36,474 bases of DNA from Schoenoplectus triqueter (lineage: Eukaryota; Streptophyta; Magnoliopsida; Poales; Cyperaceae): positions 1 to 36,474 of the forward strand of contig CAXKVV010001505.1 of assembly GCA_964058805.1 (NCBI GenBank), read 5' to 3'. A program made the position numbers and the translations under genes. The notes beneath the pieces are model-generated. The model saw nothing but the letters and a program-made list of their open reading frames with translations, searched no databases and had not been told where the DNA came from. Of the stretch, positions 33,758-36,474 are shown one piece after another (the first letter of the stretch is position 1; each line of letters begins with the position of its first letter).

Positions 33758-34252
33758 CTTATAATTAGGCATTTGCTAACGGATACCACGGTATGAGTCG
33801 GGCACAACCGCGGCGGTTAGAGCGGGCACGAACACGATGGGTAGATGGATAGGGCGGGCACGGATAGATGATATTTTTTTTAAAACCGTACCATATCCGT
33901 TTCATACCCGTGCCCGTCTCGGGTTCATGAGTACCATGGTTACGAGGCACAGATACAGGTATGAAACGGGTACGGGTACTCGGGTTTTTTTGCCGTTTCT
34001 GTTTTTTTGGCTGTTTTTATAAAATCTGAATAATATACGGGCGGTGGGTACACAGATACGGGTACGCGGGTGGCGGGTAAACGGGTACAGGTACAATGGG
34101 TTTTTTTCCAAAAAAATAGTGATCGGCCCTTCTCAAACTGTACCCGTTTACCCGCCTATACCCGGGCACGAGTACGGATACCCCGGGTAATTGGCATGGG
34201 TTCACGGGTACGGGTTGTACCCGCCGAATTTTAGCAAACCTCTACTTATAAT
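33758..34252. mobile_element. Non-autonomous hAT element with perfect 8-bp target duplication
   Basis: The element spans 33766-34244, with CTTATAAT on both sides (33758-33765 and 34245-34252). The ends are TAGGCATTTGCTA and, inward from the right, TAGAGGTTTGCTA (10 of 13 matches). The interior is dominated by ACGGGTAC/GTACCCGT repeats in both orientations, so it can fold on itself. It has no transposase. Several open frames here only read the repeat. Confidence 0.85.
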
Positions 34253-34263
34253 TATTTATTTAT

Positions 34264-34650
34264 CAGATTTACAGATTTAAAAAAATTTCAGTCCACTACT
34301 CATTATATATAATTTTATTTATTTATATATAAAAATAGTTAGAATTATATTTATATTTTGAAATATAACCCGATTAGCTATTAATTATATTTATATTTAC
34401 GTTTCATTACTGACAAATTAAAATTTTAATTAATTTTACTGTTTACATATATAAATAACTAAACTTATATTTAATTTTTAATTAAAAACATAAATATAAT
34501 TTTAATTATAATTCTAAATATTATTTTAACTATTTATATATATAAATAATTAAAGTTATATTTAAATTTTTAATTAAAAATAAAAATATAATTTTTATTT
34601 ATTTTTTATATATGTAATGAGTAGTAGGCTTAAGAATTTGTAAATTTGTG
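34264..34650. mobile_element. AT-rich foldback element
   Basis: The left arm CCACTACTCATTATATA (about 34293) pairs with TATATGTAATGAGTAGTAGG (about 34609-34628). The pairing extends outward through AGATTTACAGATTT against AATTTGTAAATTT, and inward through long AT-only arms. The ends are approximate. It begins within about 12 bp of the hAT target duplication. Confidence 0.5.
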
Positions 34651-36246
34651 TTAATGAGCTGAAAATATGATCTTTAAACGGTTATAACTTTTGATAAGAA
34701 ATTCCGATCGGGACGTTTAAATACAATCCAAAAACCTCACGAAAAGGTCTATCTGTTAGCTCAATTGAAGGATGTGAAACGGGATTGTGTTCTTCAAGTA
34801 TGAACTGAAGGGCGTGAGCTGAAATTGCGCCCTTTAATGTTGGTTAAACGTGGTCAGTTGTCGGGCATGAAGAATATATTTTAAAAGGCGTGAGTCCGGG
34901 TTATGCACTTCTCATGGCCCTCTGTGAAAATAAATTCAGTACATGACCCTTGATGAAAATAAATTATTATTTAAAACCCTTTAAGAAGGCAGTGACATGT
35001 TTGCTCCGCGCCAATGCCAATGGCGCGCTGCCCTTCGTAGTTGTAAAATTAGCCGTTACTCCATCTTATTTTTAATATTATTAATTTAATAATAATTATA
35101 TAAAAAAATTATAGGTAGTTAGCAAAAATTTATTCTAGTAGCCGATTTCATATTAATAACAAAAAAAATAAAGAAACATGAGACTAATAATGACATTTTG
35201 AAATTGATAAAAGTAGCAAGGACATATTTTCTATTTTCATCAAATGTTTGCACCCACGAGTTTAATGCGCATGCATGTGGGCTGAGGCAGGACAGAAATG
35301 ATAAATGAGTCTTGGAACAGAAATAGAAAATTCGTCTTTATTATCTTCATAAATTTCAAAGTCTTATGTTTTTTATTTTTTATTATTAATAAAAAATCTA
35401 TACTATATTATAAAAAATGTATGAATTATTAATATTATAAGATAATGTGTAATAACCGAAATATTCATATTTTAATTTACAATTGAGATTGATTGATTTT
35501 ATAAAGCAACGATTCAGAATTTTAGCGGAACTCATTTTTTTCTTTCCATTTCATGTGCTATTTTTTTATCATGCATTCATAAGAGATCTAAAAGTTGCGT
35601 ATCAAATAAATCAAACACCAACCGTTATTAATTTTTGTTGAAAAAAATAAACTATGCATTGTACAACCTTACTCAAAAGAAATTATCATATTTTGTTCAT
35701 TGTCTATTAGTTCAAATTTTAAGAGCCTTTGTAATTGATTTAAACATAAATATATTAAGTAAAATATATTATTTTACTCTTCTTTGCTCTAAAAACTATA
35801 TTAACTTCATAATTATTATAACATAATGCATTCAAAAATTGCATTATTTTGTAAATTTGCATTATCATATATTTTTTAGTTTAAAAATAAATTAAAATGG
35901 ATATAAAAAAATATATATTTTTACTGCAATGCGTAGGTACACAACGGAGATATAATATGTCGCTTTAAGAAATATATTTTTTTATTCAAATAACTTATTT
36001 ACTGTAATAGTTATTAGTATGAATTGTTAACTAGTTTAGAGTAAATTTGCTGTGTGCTCAAATAATTTAATTATATTCAAATTTTTTTTATTTATGTTGC
36101 TACAATTTTTTATCCAAATCTTAAGAATAATTTTTTTCAGCTTTGCCAAGTATTTGTTCTGAATTTTTAAAAGTGATCTATTTTCATTTACAAATATTTA
36201 TTATTTTATTAGTATTTTAGAGTTATATAAAAATAAAAATAAGTAC
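34651..36246. other. AT-rich non-coding region
   Basis: No gene is seen. At 34760-34910 three loosely similar blocks occur (GAAGGATGTGAAACGGG, GAAGGGCGTGAGCTGAA, AAAGGCGTGAGTCCGGG). At 34920-34965 the string GAAAATAAATT occurs twice. The rest is A/T-rich with low complexity. Confidence 0.4.
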
Positions 36247-36375
36247 TTAAAAACGTAGAACAATATGAAAAATTTGCATCCAACAAAGTTATTTTATTTT
36301 ATAAAGAATTTGTGGAGACACTGAAATTAGAATTTATAAATAATTAAGTATATTTTTTAAGTTAAACTTGTAAGG
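36247..36375. mobile_element. Degenerate partial copy of foldback family 1
   Basis: AATTTGCATCCAACAAAG, TATAAAGAATTT and TATATTTTTTAAGTTAAACT follow in the same order as the right half of the element at 3404-3810. A left half cannot be traced with confidence. Confidence 0.35.
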
Positions 36376-36474
36376 CTTGTAGCTTATGGCCATAATAATA
36401 CTGTTCATATTAAATAGCTCAAAATTGTTTTTTTTTTACTGAAAGATTAGAATTTCCATTATTATGAATTCGAT

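Noticed and set aside
33765..34205. Several Pro/Val/Tyr-rich open frames
   Set aside because: They are readings of the ACGGGTAC/GTACCCGT repeat inside the hAT element.
1..36474. CRISPR, tRNA, rRNA, operon or prokaryotic defence systems
   Set aside because: None is visible; splicing, promoters and transposons are all of plant nuclear type.

Overview
This is AT-rich nuclear DNA from a flowering plant, most likely a eudicot; the species cannot be named from sequence alone. The evidence is GT-AG spliced genes with AT-rich introns, plant-type protein families (RETICULATA-related DUF3411, GT61 glycosyltransferase, plant annexin), CT-rich leaders and TATA boxes, and a typical plant set of non-autonomous transposons. 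Only a small part of the 36 kb is protein coding.

Layout: (1) 1-2657, + strand: the last eight exons of a RETICULATA-related gene, whose 5' end lies outside the window. (2) 2658-5000: two palindromic foldback elements, then two well-formed orphan exons (4547-4675, 4788-4892) of an unrecognised protein. (3) 5000-16000: non-coding DNA with an inverted pair of hAT MITEs, a non-autonomous CACTA element full of AACGGTT/AACCGTT repeats, a third hAT-like element and several short tandem duplications. (4) 16104-17876, + strand: TATA box and an intact single-exon GT61 gene. (5) 18188-18737: a probable solo LTR. (6) 19994-21749, - strand: a complete six-exon annexin gene; a second solo LTR with a perfect 5-bp target duplication lies about 0.6 kb upstream of its TATA box. 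(7) 23386-25345: a hAT-like element and two head-to-head Helitrons. (8) 26270-28218: a CT-rich first exon plus a second exon with upstream ORFs, the 5' end of a transcript with no recognisable coding body here. (9) 28219-36474: a third Helitron, a symmetric dimer of a foldback element, two hAT-like MITEs, another AT-rich foldback and microsatellites.

The genes do not form a functional cluster: a predicted plastid membrane protein, a Golgi glycosyltransferase and a calcium/phospholipid-binding protein sit side by side as independent units. I found no tRNA, rRNA or CRISPR array, and no convincing new multi-gene system. The best unexplained items are the orphan exons behind the RETICULATA-related gene, the double palindrome at 31227-31924, the subterminal repeats of the CACTA element, the annexin whose fourth repeat has lost its calcium-loop glycine, and the leader exons at 26270-28218.
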